Shown piece by piece: positions 1 through 8,800 of a stretch of DNA of 45,062 bases. The number at the start of each line of letters is the position of its first letter. Position 1 is the first letter of the stretch. This DNA comes from Ignavibacteria bacterium UBA2333 (GTDB taxonomy: Bacteria > Bacteroidota > Ignavibacteria > Kapaibacteriales > Kapaibacteriaceae). The notes under the pieces are model-generated. The model had not been told where the DNA came from. It was given only the letters and a program-made list of their open reading frames with translations, and did no database searches. Position numbers and translations under genes: made by a program. The DNA is taken from the NCBI GenBank assembly GCA_002344895.1, contig DDUR01000042.1, positions 1-45,062 of the forward strand. The letters run 5' to 3'.

Positions 1-34
1 TCCCCCACCATCCCCCACCTTCCCCCTTCATCCT
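1..34. repeat. C-rich 10-bp tandem repeat at the window edge
   Basis: Three near-identical 10-bp units (tcccccacca, tcccccacct, tcccccttca) run to base 30 and stop just before the gatB -7 element. They occupy the place where a -33 element would lie. The array is cut by the window start, so the true copy number is unknown. On the opposite strand the core is GGTGGGG, the same core as in the array at the other end of the window. Confidence 0.7.
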
Positions 35-42
35 TACCTTTG
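35..42 (+). promoter_or_regulatory. gatB -7 promoter element TACCTTTG
   Basis: The sequence matches the Bacteroidetes sigma-A -7 consensus TAnnTTTG exactly. Only 4 nt separate it from the gatB ATG and there is no Shine-Dalgarno, so transcription should start at or within a few bases of the start codon (leaderless mRNA). No TTG -33 element is visible. Confidence 0.7.
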
Positions 43-46
43 CACC

Positions 47-1504
47 ATGCTCGAATTGTATGAAGCCGTCATTGGTCTTGAAGTCCATGCACAGTTGTTA
101 ACGTCGTCCAAGGCCTTCTGCTCATGTCCAACGGAATATGGTGCAGAACCAAATGTGAACGTCTGCCCAATATGTCTTGGACATCCAGGCGCTCTGCCCG
201 TGCTAAATGAACGCGTTGTTGAGTTTGCCGTCCGTATGGGGCTGGCAACAAACTGCTCAATTCGCGAACGAAGCGGTTTTTCACGGAAGAACTACTTCTA
301 TCCCGATCTGCCAAAGGGATATCAGATTTCTCAGTACGAGGATCCTATCTGTTACGGTGGATACGTCGAGATTGAGGTGGAAAACGACGTCCGGCGTATC
401 GGCATTACTCGGATTCACATGGAGGAAGACTCAGGGAAAAGTGTTCACGACCTCGATATCGATACTCTCGTAGATCTTAACCGAAGTGGTGTACCACTTA
501 TTGAAATCGTTTCAGAGCCCGACATTCGTACGGCCCGTGAAGCATCACTCTATCTCCAGCAGGTCCGACAGATCCTTGTGTATCTGGATATATGCAACGG
601 TAACCTTGAAGAAGGCTCGATGCGATGTGATGCAAATGTTTCTGTTCGACGCAAAGGCGCAACGGCATTTGGCACAAAGACAGAAGTAAAGAATCTTAAT
701 TCTTTCCGTAATGTAGAGAAGGCTATTGAATTTGAGATTCAACGTCAAGTGTCATTACTCGAAGCCGGTGGCACGGTTGTCCAGGAAACACGTATGTGGG
801 ATGCCGGTGCTGGTGAGACAAAGATTATGCGCACGAAGGAAGGTGCAGCAGACTATCGCTACTTCCCAGAGCCGGATCTTGGAGATGTTGTAATTGATGA
901 CGAATGGAAAGAGTCCATTCGATTGTCACTCCCCGAACTGGGTCTTGCAAAAAAGCGTCGCTTTATGGCAGAGTATGGTCTACCTGCGTATGATGCCGGA
1001 ATTCTTGCCGATGATTCCGAGGTGGCAGCCTTTTATGAAGCTACTGTTGTTGCCACCCGAGATACCACTCACGAGACGTGTAAACTCGTGAGCAACTGGA
1101 TCATGACGGACATCCTGCGTATCATGGGCGATCGTAAGGTTGGAATCAACGAAACGGGCATCTCAGCCGTCCAACTCGCCTCACTCGTCTCAGCCGTACG
1201 GTCTGGTGCGATTTCTTCGAAAGTGGCGAAGGATATCTTTCCCGATCTTGTGGGTTCTGGCCGACTGGCTGACGACATCATTGCAGAACGGGGACTCCGG
1301 CAGGAGTCTGACACGACCGTTCTGAAGGGACTGGTGGCAGAAGTTCTCGCCAACAATCCCGACAATCTTGAGAAATACCGGAATGGAAAAACGAATCTTC
1401 TCGGCTTCTTTGTGGGCCAGGTTCTTAAAGCCTCCGGTGGAACCGCTAACCCCGGCGTCGTGACGGCGCTCATGAAGGAGGCGCTCGATGGGACAGGTTC
1501 GTGA
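47..1504 (+). CDS. gatB: Aspartyl/glutamyl-tRNA(Asn/Gln) amidotransferase subunit B
   Basis: GatB binds misacylated Glu-tRNA(Gln) or Asp-tRNA(Asn) and, within the cytoplasmic GatCAB complex, converts the attached acid to the amide with ammonia supplied by GatA. The 485 residues are full length for the family. The N-terminus (EAVIGLEVHAQL) and the EEGSMRCDANVSVR and TKTEVKNLNSFR motifs are family hallmarks, and the C-terminal YqeY-like tail is present (ending near NPGVVTALMKEAL). The ATG at 47 is chosen because the family motif begins at residue 7 and the -7 promoter element lies immediately upstream. gatA and gatC are not in this window, so the subunits are unlinked or lie to the left. Confidence 0.97.
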   Translation: MLELYEAVIGLEVHAQLLTSSKAFCSCPTEYGAEPNVNVCPICLGHPGALPVLNERVVEFAVRMGLATNCSIRERSGFSRKNYFYPDLPKGYQISQYEDPICYGGYVEIEVENDVRRIGITRIHMEEDSGKSVHDLDIDTLVDLNRSGVPLIEIVSEPDIRTAREASLYLQQVRQILVYLDICNGNLEEGSMRCDANVSVRRKGATAFGTKTEVKNLNSFRNVEKAIEFEIQRQVSLLEAGGTVVQETRMWDAGAGETKIMRTKEGAADYRYFPEPDLGDVVIDDEWKESIRLSLPELGLAKKRRFMAEYGLPAYDAGILADDSEVAAFYEATVVATRDTTHETCKLVSNWIMTDILRIMGDRKVGINETGISAVQLASLVSAVRSGAISSKVAKDIFPDLVGSGRLADDIIAERGLRQESDTTVLKGLVAEVLANNPDNLEKYRNGKTNLLGFFVGQVLKASGGTANPGVVTALMKEALDGTGS

Positions 1505-1537
1505 CCTGGCCCGGAGGCCCACACCACAGGAGTTGAT

Positions 1538-2512
1538 ATGCCGATAACCCCGACGAAGTTCATCTGGAAAAACGGATCCTTCGTATCGTTCGACAATGCA
1601 AAGATTCACGTCCTGTCCCACGTCGTCCACTACGGTACGTCCTGGTTTGAAGGAATTCGTGCGTATGACACGGAACGCGGTACGGCCGTTTTCCGCCTCG
1701 ATGATCATATGCGCCGACTACGTGACTCGCTGAAGATCTATCGAACAGCTCTGCCGTATTCCCCTGAGGAGCTGTCAGAGGCTGCGGTCAAATTGATCCA
1801 GAAAAACGGTCTCACGACGTGTTATATCCGCCCTGTTGCGTTGCGTGGTTTTGGTGACATGGGTGTCTATGCCCTGCGCTGTCCGCTCGACGTTTACATT
1901 GCTGCCTGGGAATGGGGTGCATATCTCGGTGACAACGCAGCAGAAACGGGTGTCGACGTCTGTATCTCCTCCTGGGACCGTATTACGCCGAATTCCATGC
2001 CGTCCTTGTCAAAAGCTGGTGGTAACTACATGAATTCCCAGCTTGTAAAGATGGAAGCCGTCGAAAATGGATATGCCGAAGGTATTTGTTTAGACGCGTA
2101 CGGCAACATCGCCGAAGGAAGCGGTGAAAACGTATTTATCGTCGTTGGTGGCGAGCTGATTACGCCACCGTCGGCGTCGTCCTTACTGCCGGGGCTGACA
2201 CGTGATAGTGTAACGACACTTGCCAAGGACCTTGGACTCACGGTTCGTGAGGCAAACATTCCACGAGCCATGCTCTATACGGCAGATGAAATGTTTGTGA
2301 CTGGTACGGCCGTTGAAATCACTCCGGTACGGAGTGTTGACAGAATTCCCGTCAGCAATGGAAAGGTCGGACCCGTTACGCGTGCCATTCAACAGGCATT
2401 CGCAAAGATTATTCGTGGTGGTGATGACCCACACGGCTGGTTAACGTTTGTACCAGGTACAGAACGCAAACCGTCACGGGTTACGCCCCCTTCGGCGCGG
2501 AAGCGCCGATAG
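1538..2512 (+). CDS. ilvE: Branched-chain amino acid aminotransferase (class IV PLP)
   Basis: This enzyme interconverts leucine, isoleucine or valine with their 2-oxoacids, using 2-oxoglutarate/glutamate and PLP. The 324 residues include the PLP lysine K159 in the motif LSKAGGNYMNS, then IAEGSGENVFIV and the VTGTAVEITPV phosphate-binding region, closely following the E. coli IlvE pattern. The start is supported by the Shine-Dalgarno AGGAG 6 nt upstream. It lies 33 bp after gatB, so co-transcription is likely. The next gene is an E1 2-oxoacid dehydrogenase, which makes a branched-chain degradation or branched-fatty-acid-primer pathway plausible. The last ~18 residues are Arg/Lys/Pro-rich and are encoded partly by a palindromic repeat, so this tail looks like an accretion on the core enzyme. 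Confidence 0.95.
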   Translation: MPITPTKFIWKNGSFVSFDNAKIHVLSHVVHYGTSWFEGIRAYDTERGTAVFRLDDHMRRLRDSLKIYRTALPYSPEELSEAAVKLIQKNGLTTCYIRPVALRGFGDMGVYALRCPLDVYIAAWEWGAYLGDNAAETGVDVCISSWDRITPNSMPSLSKAGGNYMNSQLVKMEAVENGYAEGICLDAYGNIAEGSGENVFIVVGGELITPPSASSLLPGLTRDSVTTLAKDLGLTVREANIPRAMLYTADEMFVTGTAVEITPVRSVDRIPVSNGKVGPVTRAIQQAFAKIIRGGDDPHGWLTFVPGTERKPSRVTPPSARKRR

Positions 2513-2604
2513 CCCCCTAACCATAGGCGCATACGTATCGTCCACGACTTCGTGGCGCGAAAGCGCTGCCAAGCCGTAACTTTGCGGCTCGCAAGCGCCG
2601 CTAG
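2491..2604. repeat. Three related GCG-rich imperfect palindromes
   Basis: Three short hairpin-forming units share a GGC(G/T)CG-n-AAGCGC-CG core: 2493-2508 (CGGCGC ggaa GCGCCG, inside the 3' end of ilvE), about 2549-2570 (GGCGC gaaa GCGC-t-GCC) and 2584-2601 (GCGGC ... GCCGC). The first and third are similar over about 24 nt, both continuing into TAGCC. They may act as transcript-end or processing structures or be REP-like elements. None is followed by a T-run. Confidence 0.55.
2577..2584 (+). promoter_or_regulatory. -7 promoter element TAACTTTG upstream of the E1 gene
   Basis: An exact TAnnTTTG match followed by C, as in the other promoters here. It lies 59 nt before the ATG at 2644, giving a leader of about 50 nt that contains the third palindrome. 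It would let E1 be expressed independently of gatB-ilvE. No clear TTG -33 element. Confidence 0.55.
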
Positions 2605-2643
2605 CCGAATCACCAACGACAGTTGTTCTGGAGCACTCAAAAC

Positions 2644-4800
2644 ATGTCAGCATCATCAAAGAATAAGAAGAAAGGGGCGGCGTCCGGAGCGGCCAAAACA
2701 ACACCTGCTCCTGCACCCACGAAGGCCGCTCCGGCCGCCAATGGGGCAGCAAAACGCGCCGACCTCTTTGACATAAAGGGATACGATGCCTCCACACTCG
2801 TAGAGTGGTATCGTCTGCAGCACCTCGGACGTCGGCTGGATGAAAAGGCCGCCAACTATTTGAAGATGGCCAAGGGCTGGTCCTACCACGCTCCATTTGC
2901 TGGTCACGACGGAATTCAGTTGGCACTCGGTCAAATCTATCGTCCAGGTAAGGACTTCTTGTTCCCGTACTATCGTGACATGTTGACGAGTCTTGCCGCA
3001 GGGGTAACCGTTGAGGAAATTATTGCCAACGGACTGAGTAAGGATGCCGACGTAGCAGGTGGTGGTCGACACATGAGCAATCACTTTGCGAAGCTGTCGA
3101 TTAATCTCCAGAACTCGTCATCCTGCACGGGTAATCACTCACAGCAAGCAGTTGGCCTTGCTCGATCGGTGAAGTATTACGGTGGTGACGAAGTTGTGTA
3201 CTGTTCAACGGGTGATTCGACGATTTCCGAGGGATACTACTACGAGGCGGTAAACGGCGCAAACCGTGAAGTACTTCCCGTCATCTTCGTCATCCAGAAC
3301 AATAAATACGGCATCTCTGTACCCGTGAAGGATCAGACGGCAAATGCTGTAGTGAGCGACAACTTCCTCGGTATGAAGAACATGCTGATCGTTCAATGTG
3401 ACGGAAGGAATCCAATGGATTCATACCGCGCACTGGAAGAGGCACGGAAGTATGTGCTAGCAGGTAAGGGCCCGGCTATGGTCCATGCGGACTGTGACCG
3501 GATAGGTTCACATTCAAACTCTGACAACCACGAGCTCTATCGCACGCGTGAGGACATTGACGCGATGGTTGCACGTGATCCGCTTCCGCGGATGCGGGCA
3601 TCGCTCATTGCTGCGGGTATTGCGACGGACGAACAACTCACGAAGATTGAAGAGGAAAACAAGAAGGCCATCTTTGCTGCTGCTGATGCAGTAGAGCCAC
3701 TTCCGGATCCGGACGGTGCATCATATGCCGACTTTGTTCTTCCTCCGGCTATTGTCGACTATTCTGACACATCGGAAACATCATGGACACCGGCCTCGGA
3801 CGCTCCGGTCTTGACGTTCCGCGAAGGAATCAATACAGCCCTCATCGAAGAGTTCCGTAGAAACGAGAATACGTTCCTGTTTGGACAGGATGTGGCAAGC
3901 GTCAAAAAGCAAGGAATCTTTAACGTCTGCAAGGGACTGCTGGACGAATTCGGACCAAAGCGTGTCTTTAATGCACCGATCGCTGAAGACTTTATTGTGG
4001 GTACAGCCAACGGCATGTGTCGTTATCGTGATGACATTCGTGTTGTGGTTGAGGGCGCTGAATTTGCCGATTACTTCTGGCCTGCAATGGAGCAACTCGT
4101 AGAGTGTTCCCATGACTATTGGCGCACAAAGGGTCAGTTCTCAGCAAACGTTGTGATCCGGTTGGCCAGTGGTGGTTACATCCAGGGTGGCTTGTATCAC
4201 TCACAGAACATCGAAGCAACGTTAGCAACGTTACCAGGCATTCGTGTTGTAATGCCATGTTTTGCGGATGACGCCGTTGGACTGATGCGAACGGCAATTC
4301 GTTCTCGTGGTGTTACGATGTACCTGGAACCGAAATTCCTCTATAACTACCGACCTACTTCCGCACCACTCTCACCGGATAACGTCGTTGTACCATTCGG
4401 AAAAGCACGTATCCGCCGCGAGGGAACTGACGTCACGGTCGTGACCTTTGGTACAACCGTTCATTGGAGCTTGCAGGCAGCGGAAACACTTGCTGCTGAA
4501 GGGATCAGCGTTGAAGTGATTGATCTTCGGTCGATCATTCCGTGGGATCGCGAACTCGTACTCGAGCGGGTGCGTCGTACGGGTCGGTGTGTTGTAGCGC
4601 ACGAAGACAAACTGCTCGGTGGTTTTGGTGGCGAAATCGCTTCAACGATTGGTGAGGAGCTCTTCCGCTATCTTGATGCTCCCGTGCGACGAATTGGATC
4701 GAAAAACACACCGGTAGGCTTTGCGAAAACACTTGAGCAGGCCATACTTGTAAATCCAACAGACATCGCAAACGCCGTTCGTGAGGTTGCACGCTTCTGA
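2644..4800 (+). CDS. Fused alpha-beta E1 of a 2-oxoacid (probably branched-chain) dehydrogenase
   Basis: This is the thiamine-diphosphate E1 component that decarboxylates a 2-oxoacid and passes the acyl group to the lipoyl E2. The 718 residues combine both chains. The alpha half (about residues 40-370) carries GRHMSNHF and a ThDP motif GDSTISEG...NNKYGIS. The beta half (about 385-718) carries TFREGINTALIEEF, the EDFIVGTANG region and a transketolase C-terminal domain. The ATG at 2644 has GGAG 10 nt upstream and is preferred over an in-frame TTG at 2623. The first ~40 residues are Lys/Ala/Pro-rich, like the flexible linkers in these complexes. ilvE next door favours 2-oxoisovalerate-type substrates over pyruvate, but sequence alone does not settle this. 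E2 and E3 are not in the window. Confidence 0.86.
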   Translation: MSASSKNKKKGAASGAAKTTPAPAPTKAAPAANGAAKRADLFDIKGYDASTLVEWYRLQHLGRRLDEKAANYLKMAKGWSYHAPFAGHDGIQLALGQIYRPGKDFLFPYYRDMLTSLAAGVTVEEIIANGLSKDADVAGGGRHMSNHFAKLSINLQNSSSCTGNHSQQAVGLARSVKYYGGDEVVYCSTGDSTISEGYYYEAVNGANREVLPVIFVIQNNKYGISVPVKDQTANAVVSDNFLGMKNMLIVQCDGRNPMDSYRALEEARKYVLAGKGPAMVHADCDRIGSHSNSDNHELYRTREDIDAMVARDPLPRMRASLIAAGIATDEQLTKIEEENKKAIFAAADAVEPLPDPDGASYADFVLPPAIVDYSDTSETSWTPASDAPVLTFREGINTALIEEFRRNENTFLFGQDVASVKKQGIFNVCKGLLDEFGPKRVFNAPIAEDFIVGTANGMCRYRDDIRVVVEGAEFADYFWPAMEQLVECSHDYWRTKGQFSANVVIRLASGGYIQGGLYHSQNIEATLATLPGIRVVMPCFADDAVGLMRTAIRSRGVTMYLEPKFLYNYRPTSAPLSPDNVVVPFGKARIRREGTDVTVVTFGTTVHWSLQAAETLAAEGISVEVIDLRSIIPWDRELVLERVRRTGRCVVAHEDKLLGGFGGEIASTIGEELFRYLDAPVRRIGSKNTPVGFAKTLEQAILVNPTDIANAVREVARF

Positions 4801-4834
4801 CGGGGTGTGAATAACCCTCCACAGTGTCAATGTC

Positions 4835-4887
4835 GATGGGCCGTAACCCTACTTTCTGTACGGAGTTACGGCCCATCATCTTTTTTT
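4835..4887 (+). terminator. Rho-independent terminator after the E1 gene
   Basis: A perfect 13-bp stem (GATGGGCCGTAAC at 4835-4847 with GTTACGGCCCATC at 4865-4877) and a 17-nt loop are followed by a run of seven T's at 4881-4887. This is a textbook intrinsic terminator and closes the gatB-ilvE-E1 block. Confidence 0.9.
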
Positions 4888-4916
4888 GGTGGGGAATCAC
4901 CGTGGAGGTATATTTG
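4886..4916 (+). promoter_or_regulatory. Bacteroidetes-type promoter: TTG -33 and TATATTTG -7
   Basis: TTG at 4886-4888 and TATATTTG at 4909-4916 are separated by 20 bp, matching TTG-N19/20-TAnnTTTG. This is the best complete promoter in the window. It overlaps the T-run of the preceding terminator and gives the TPR gene a leader of about 115 nt. Confidence 0.75.
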
Positions 4917-5038
4917 CGCGCTTCGCTTCATGGGCGAGGTATGCCATGGTGTGTACCTGACTGTCCGTGGGGCGTCTGTTCGTGATGAAACAAGGCCATT
5001 AGGCCGCATTGCGACTCATTTGGAACATTGAGGAGTGC

Positions 5039-5743
5039 ATGAGCACAGAAAACGCGAACGACATCGTAGAGACGTCACCCAGCCCCAATCGCGAGGATGG
5101 TGGTGGGTTTTCTGCGTCCACGATACGGACCTACATCATCATCGCCGGCGTTATTGTTGTAGCAATAGCGGGCATATTCTGGTGGAACAATCAGCAAGAC
5201 CAACGTGAAGCGGAAGCAACCGTAGCGCTATCCCGTATACGGCCACTGTTTGAGGCTGGTGAGCTCCAAAAGGCATTAACGGCTGATTCTGTACCGAACA
5301 TCGGAGATGAAAAGGTTGTTGGCTTGCAGTATATCGCCGATGAATACGGTGGAACAGATGCTGGCAAGACGGCGTCGCTGATGGCTGGCAACTGTCTACT
5401 CGTCCTTGGCAAAGCTTCTGAAGCGCGCCCCTACTTTGAAAAAGCACAGGGATCCGATGCAATTGTTGTCGAGATTGGTGCTTTAAAGGGGTTAGCTGCG
5501 TGTCAGGAATTCGATGGAGACTACTCGGGGGCGGCTGAACTCTATGAGAAAGCTGGTGACCGGGGAACCAAGACAGGACTAGAAGACCGCTGCTACCTGT
5601 ATGCGGGACTAGCGTACGAAAAGGCTGGCAACAAGGAAAAGGCTGGACAGCTCTTCACGAAGGTGGCGGAAAAGTTCGAAGGAACTGAGTCGGCGGCCGG
5701 AGCAAAATCCGGTCTCGCCAGGCTTGGCATGGCAATTGATTAG
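5039..5743 (+). CDS. Membrane-anchored tetratricopeptide-repeat protein
   Basis: A 234-residue protein. It has a short acidic/Ser-Pro N-terminus (MSTENANDIVETSPSP), one transmembrane helix at about residues 29-48 (TYIIIAGVIVVAIAGIFWW), and a periplasmic part with TPR-like helical pairs such as EARPYFEKAQ, GDYSGAAELYEKAG and GNKEKAGQLFTKVAEKF. The layout resembles YfgM/YbgF-like tetratricopeptide proteins that act as envelope chaperones or scaffolds. The specific partner is unknown. The ATG at 5039 is chosen for its AGGAG Shine-Dalgarno 3 nt upstream and because the longer in-frame start lacks one. The gene has its own promoter and precedes the large surface-protein block, so a role in envelope protein handling is a guess from context. 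Confidence 0.8.
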   Translation: MSTENANDIVETSPSPNREDGGGFSASTIRTYIIIAGVIVVAIAGIFWWNNQQDQREAEATVALSRIRPLFEAGELQKALTADSVPNIGDEKVVGLQYIADEYGGTDAGKTASLMAGNCLLVLGKASEARPYFEKAQGSDAIVVEIGALKGLAACQEFDGDYSGAAELYEKAGDRGTKTGLEDRCYLYAGLAYEKAGNKEKAGQLFTKVAEKFEGTESAAGAKSGLARLGMAID

Positions 5744-5849
5744 AGACTGCGGGCTTGAAGTGCCCTTTTTGGCATTTCGCCTATGGAGACCCAATAAAGA
5801 GAACATGAACGCAAGAACAAAACATAAGGTTTTTACAACTGGAGGTTGT

Positions 5850-8800
5850 ATGCAACGTTGGTTTCGTCTAAGCAGCTTGCTGCTTGTGCTGACCGCGGCA
5901 TTTTCTGTAGTTCGAGCCCAGGACTACGTGGATGTTCGCGGTAGCCTGCCTCCGGGGGCCGTGCGCGTCTTTGTACGCGATACGGTATACCGGATCAGCG
6001 GCACATATACCATCGGCGGAACGCTGGTGATCGAACCGGGCACGCGGGTTGAGTTTCTCCCGAACGGTCGACTGATCGACTCAACGGGTGGACGCATCAT
6101 CGCGGACGGTCGCGCGTCAGCGACGTACAATGCGGGCGCGGTCAATCCGCTCTTCCCGCCGTACACGGGATATGACGACCCGGATTATTTCGGAGCTCCG
6201 GGAGTCGTCTCGTCGACGATTGCTACGGAACCGACGATCCATCCGTCGAAGTATCCGTTAATTTTCCACGTCGACCTTGGTTCGGATCCGAACCTTCAGG
6301 GTCTGACGCCGGGACAGGCTATCCTTTACAGGGCAGCACGTCTCGAACTCGGCGGAGTAATTTCTGCCGTGCGTCTCAACCCTTGGTTCCGTCCAAAGGT
6401 TGGAAGCCAGATCAACGTACGTCCAGCACGGATTACGTTTATCGCTGGTGACGTCAACAACTTCTCACGCGAGTGGGGCCACATTATCATCCTTCCGGGT
6501 GCTCGTGCTGCTTTCTTCCGTGATGTTGACTTCCAGAACTTCCGTAAGGACACGACGGTTGACAACGAGCCAATCTATTGGACAAACTCGTCTGGCCAAT
6601 CGTTTACGCGTGACAACGCTATTGCAGCAAACGACAATCTCCTTCGCGCCTCGAATGGTGGCGGTGGTGCCATCACGACGTTCTCCGTTCGTACATGGCT
6701 CGTTGGCTGTAACTTCCGAAACAACATGGCCCGCTATCGTGGCGGTGCTCTCCAGGTCCTCCAGGCACCTGTTGACCAATTTGTCAACGGTCCTCTGCAG
6801 CTTTGGCCGGTAACGGACACGTCAGGTCTCCCGACGTATCCTAATAATGTAAACCCATGGATCACGGAACCGAACTCGGCCACGCCGATGGTTCAAAATC
6901 TCCGTGCCATTGACTGGCTTCATGCTGCCGATGCTGAACCACTCACAGACGTAGCTCGTCAGAGTGTTGATGATGGTCGTATGGCTATGTATCTCGGCCG
7001 TATCCGCCAGCTTCGCTTTACGAACAACCGCGCTCTCTTGAGCGACGTTGATACGGTACGAATTGGTGCTATTCGCGTTGTAACCGATGCAAATCGTGTT
7101 GCAACGACACATGCAACAATCAACCGTTCACTGAAGAATGAAGCTTCTGGTGGCGCTGTCTACATCGCTGGCCGCCGTCGTTTTGTTGTTGGTTTTGGTA
7201 TCAACGACGTCCAAGGCAAGGATACACTTGAGTTTAACGGCAACTACGCAGAAAACCGCCAAAACACGAACCTTGCTGGTACACAGCGTACACAAGGTGC
7301 TCGTGGTGGTGCTCTCTACGTTGGCGATAACACGAGTGTGATTCTCGCTGGTCGTTTTGTCTCGAACCGCACAACAGTGCCGTTCATCAGTAACGACAAC
7401 GTGTATAGCCCGAACTCAGTAGCTCCTGCTAACCCATCATCGAAGGCTCTTTACTCCCTCGGTGGCGCTGTTTATACCAGCACAGGTGCAGGCCAACTCG
7501 CAATTCGTGGTAATCTCGATAACAACCCTGCAACACACTTCACAACCAACACGGCTGCTCGTGGTGGTGCTGTATATGTTGAAGCCTCAACGTGGAACAG
7601 TGCTCCATCACCAGTTATCGGTGGTTCGGACGGTGTGATTATCGCTCGTAACTACGGCTTTAACATCAAGTTCCGTGACAACGAAGCTTCGGCTGATGGT
7701 GGTGCTATCTATACGAACCGCAACATGTGGTCGTATGGCGCTGGTGGTGCTAACGGACCGCTGTGGGTATACGGAACGAACTACGGAATTGAATTCTCGA
7801 ACAACCGCGCTGGCTACTCCGGTGGTGCTATCAGCGTAAACGTTCCACAGAATCTGACAATTGATCGTCGCTGGTTGCGCTACGTCCGTACGAACTTCAT
7901 CAACAACCGCGTTGGCCAAGTAGCTGACTCGCTGCTTGACGAAGTACGTGGTGGTGGTGCTCTGTATACGATCAATGCAGACCTCAACCTTGTAAAGGGT
8001 GCTGAATTCCGCGGTAACCGTGCCTTTAACGGTAACGGTGGTGCTATCGCAGTCGTTACGCCAGACACGCTGACACGTAAGCGTTTTATGGTTACGGACC
8101 TCGACGTTGTGTCGTTTAATGCCGGTGGTGTTGCCACAGGATATACGCCACGCAACGACGTCTTCACGTTCCAAACAACAACGCCACGTGCTGATGAGCG
8201 TATGCTCACACGTTTCTACGACAACCTTGCGATTGCTAATCCAGATCGCCAAGGTAACGGAACAACGCAGCGTGATAACGCAAACAATCTCCAGCACCCA
8301 GGTGCTAACCTTCGCGAAAACGGTACAGGTCTTGGTGGAGCTATCTACATCCTTGACTCCGTCCGTGTTCGCGTAGACACCTTCTCCTTTGATCGTGTTC
8401 GTTTCCAAAACAACACGGCATGGTCCGGTGCTGCGATCTATTCTGATAACTACGACCTCAAGCTTGCACTTCAGCGTTCGCTTATCACGGGTAACCGTGC
8501 TGTTAGCGACATTGGTGCTGGCCTTGATACAGTAACAGGTCCTCTCGTTAACAACGAAAACGTCCTGTCGAGTGACCTTGCTGGTGCCGTACTGTATGGT
8601 GAAGTTGTTGGCCCACTTCCGTGGACAACGTACAGCTTTGCTGCAAACTCCATCTACGACAACGCTGCTCGTTTCATCATTCGTCTGCCTGATGCTCAGG
8701 ACACGAAGGGTGTACTTGCTGGCACAACTGGTATCGGCTTTGGTGGTGTAGATACACTTCGTGGTAACTACTGGGGCCGCACGGAAGCAAACGTTAACAC

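Noticed and set aside
5751..5770. Terminator after the TPR gene (gggc...gccc then ttttt)
   Set aside because: The stem is only 4 bp with a 7-nt loop; too weak to call, although some termination there is possible.
5724..5849. N-terminal extension of the giant gene into the TPR gene
   Set aside because: The in-frame start at 5724 gives a non-signal-like leader. The ATG at 5850 has GGAGG and a proper signal peptide.
7608..8408. 266-codon open frame antisense to the giant surface gene
   Set aside because: The underlying + strand gene has repetitive, biased codons (GGT, GTT, AAC, CGT) that rarely create stops on the other strand. The antisense product is Thr/Val/Cys-rich with no recognisable motif or start signal.
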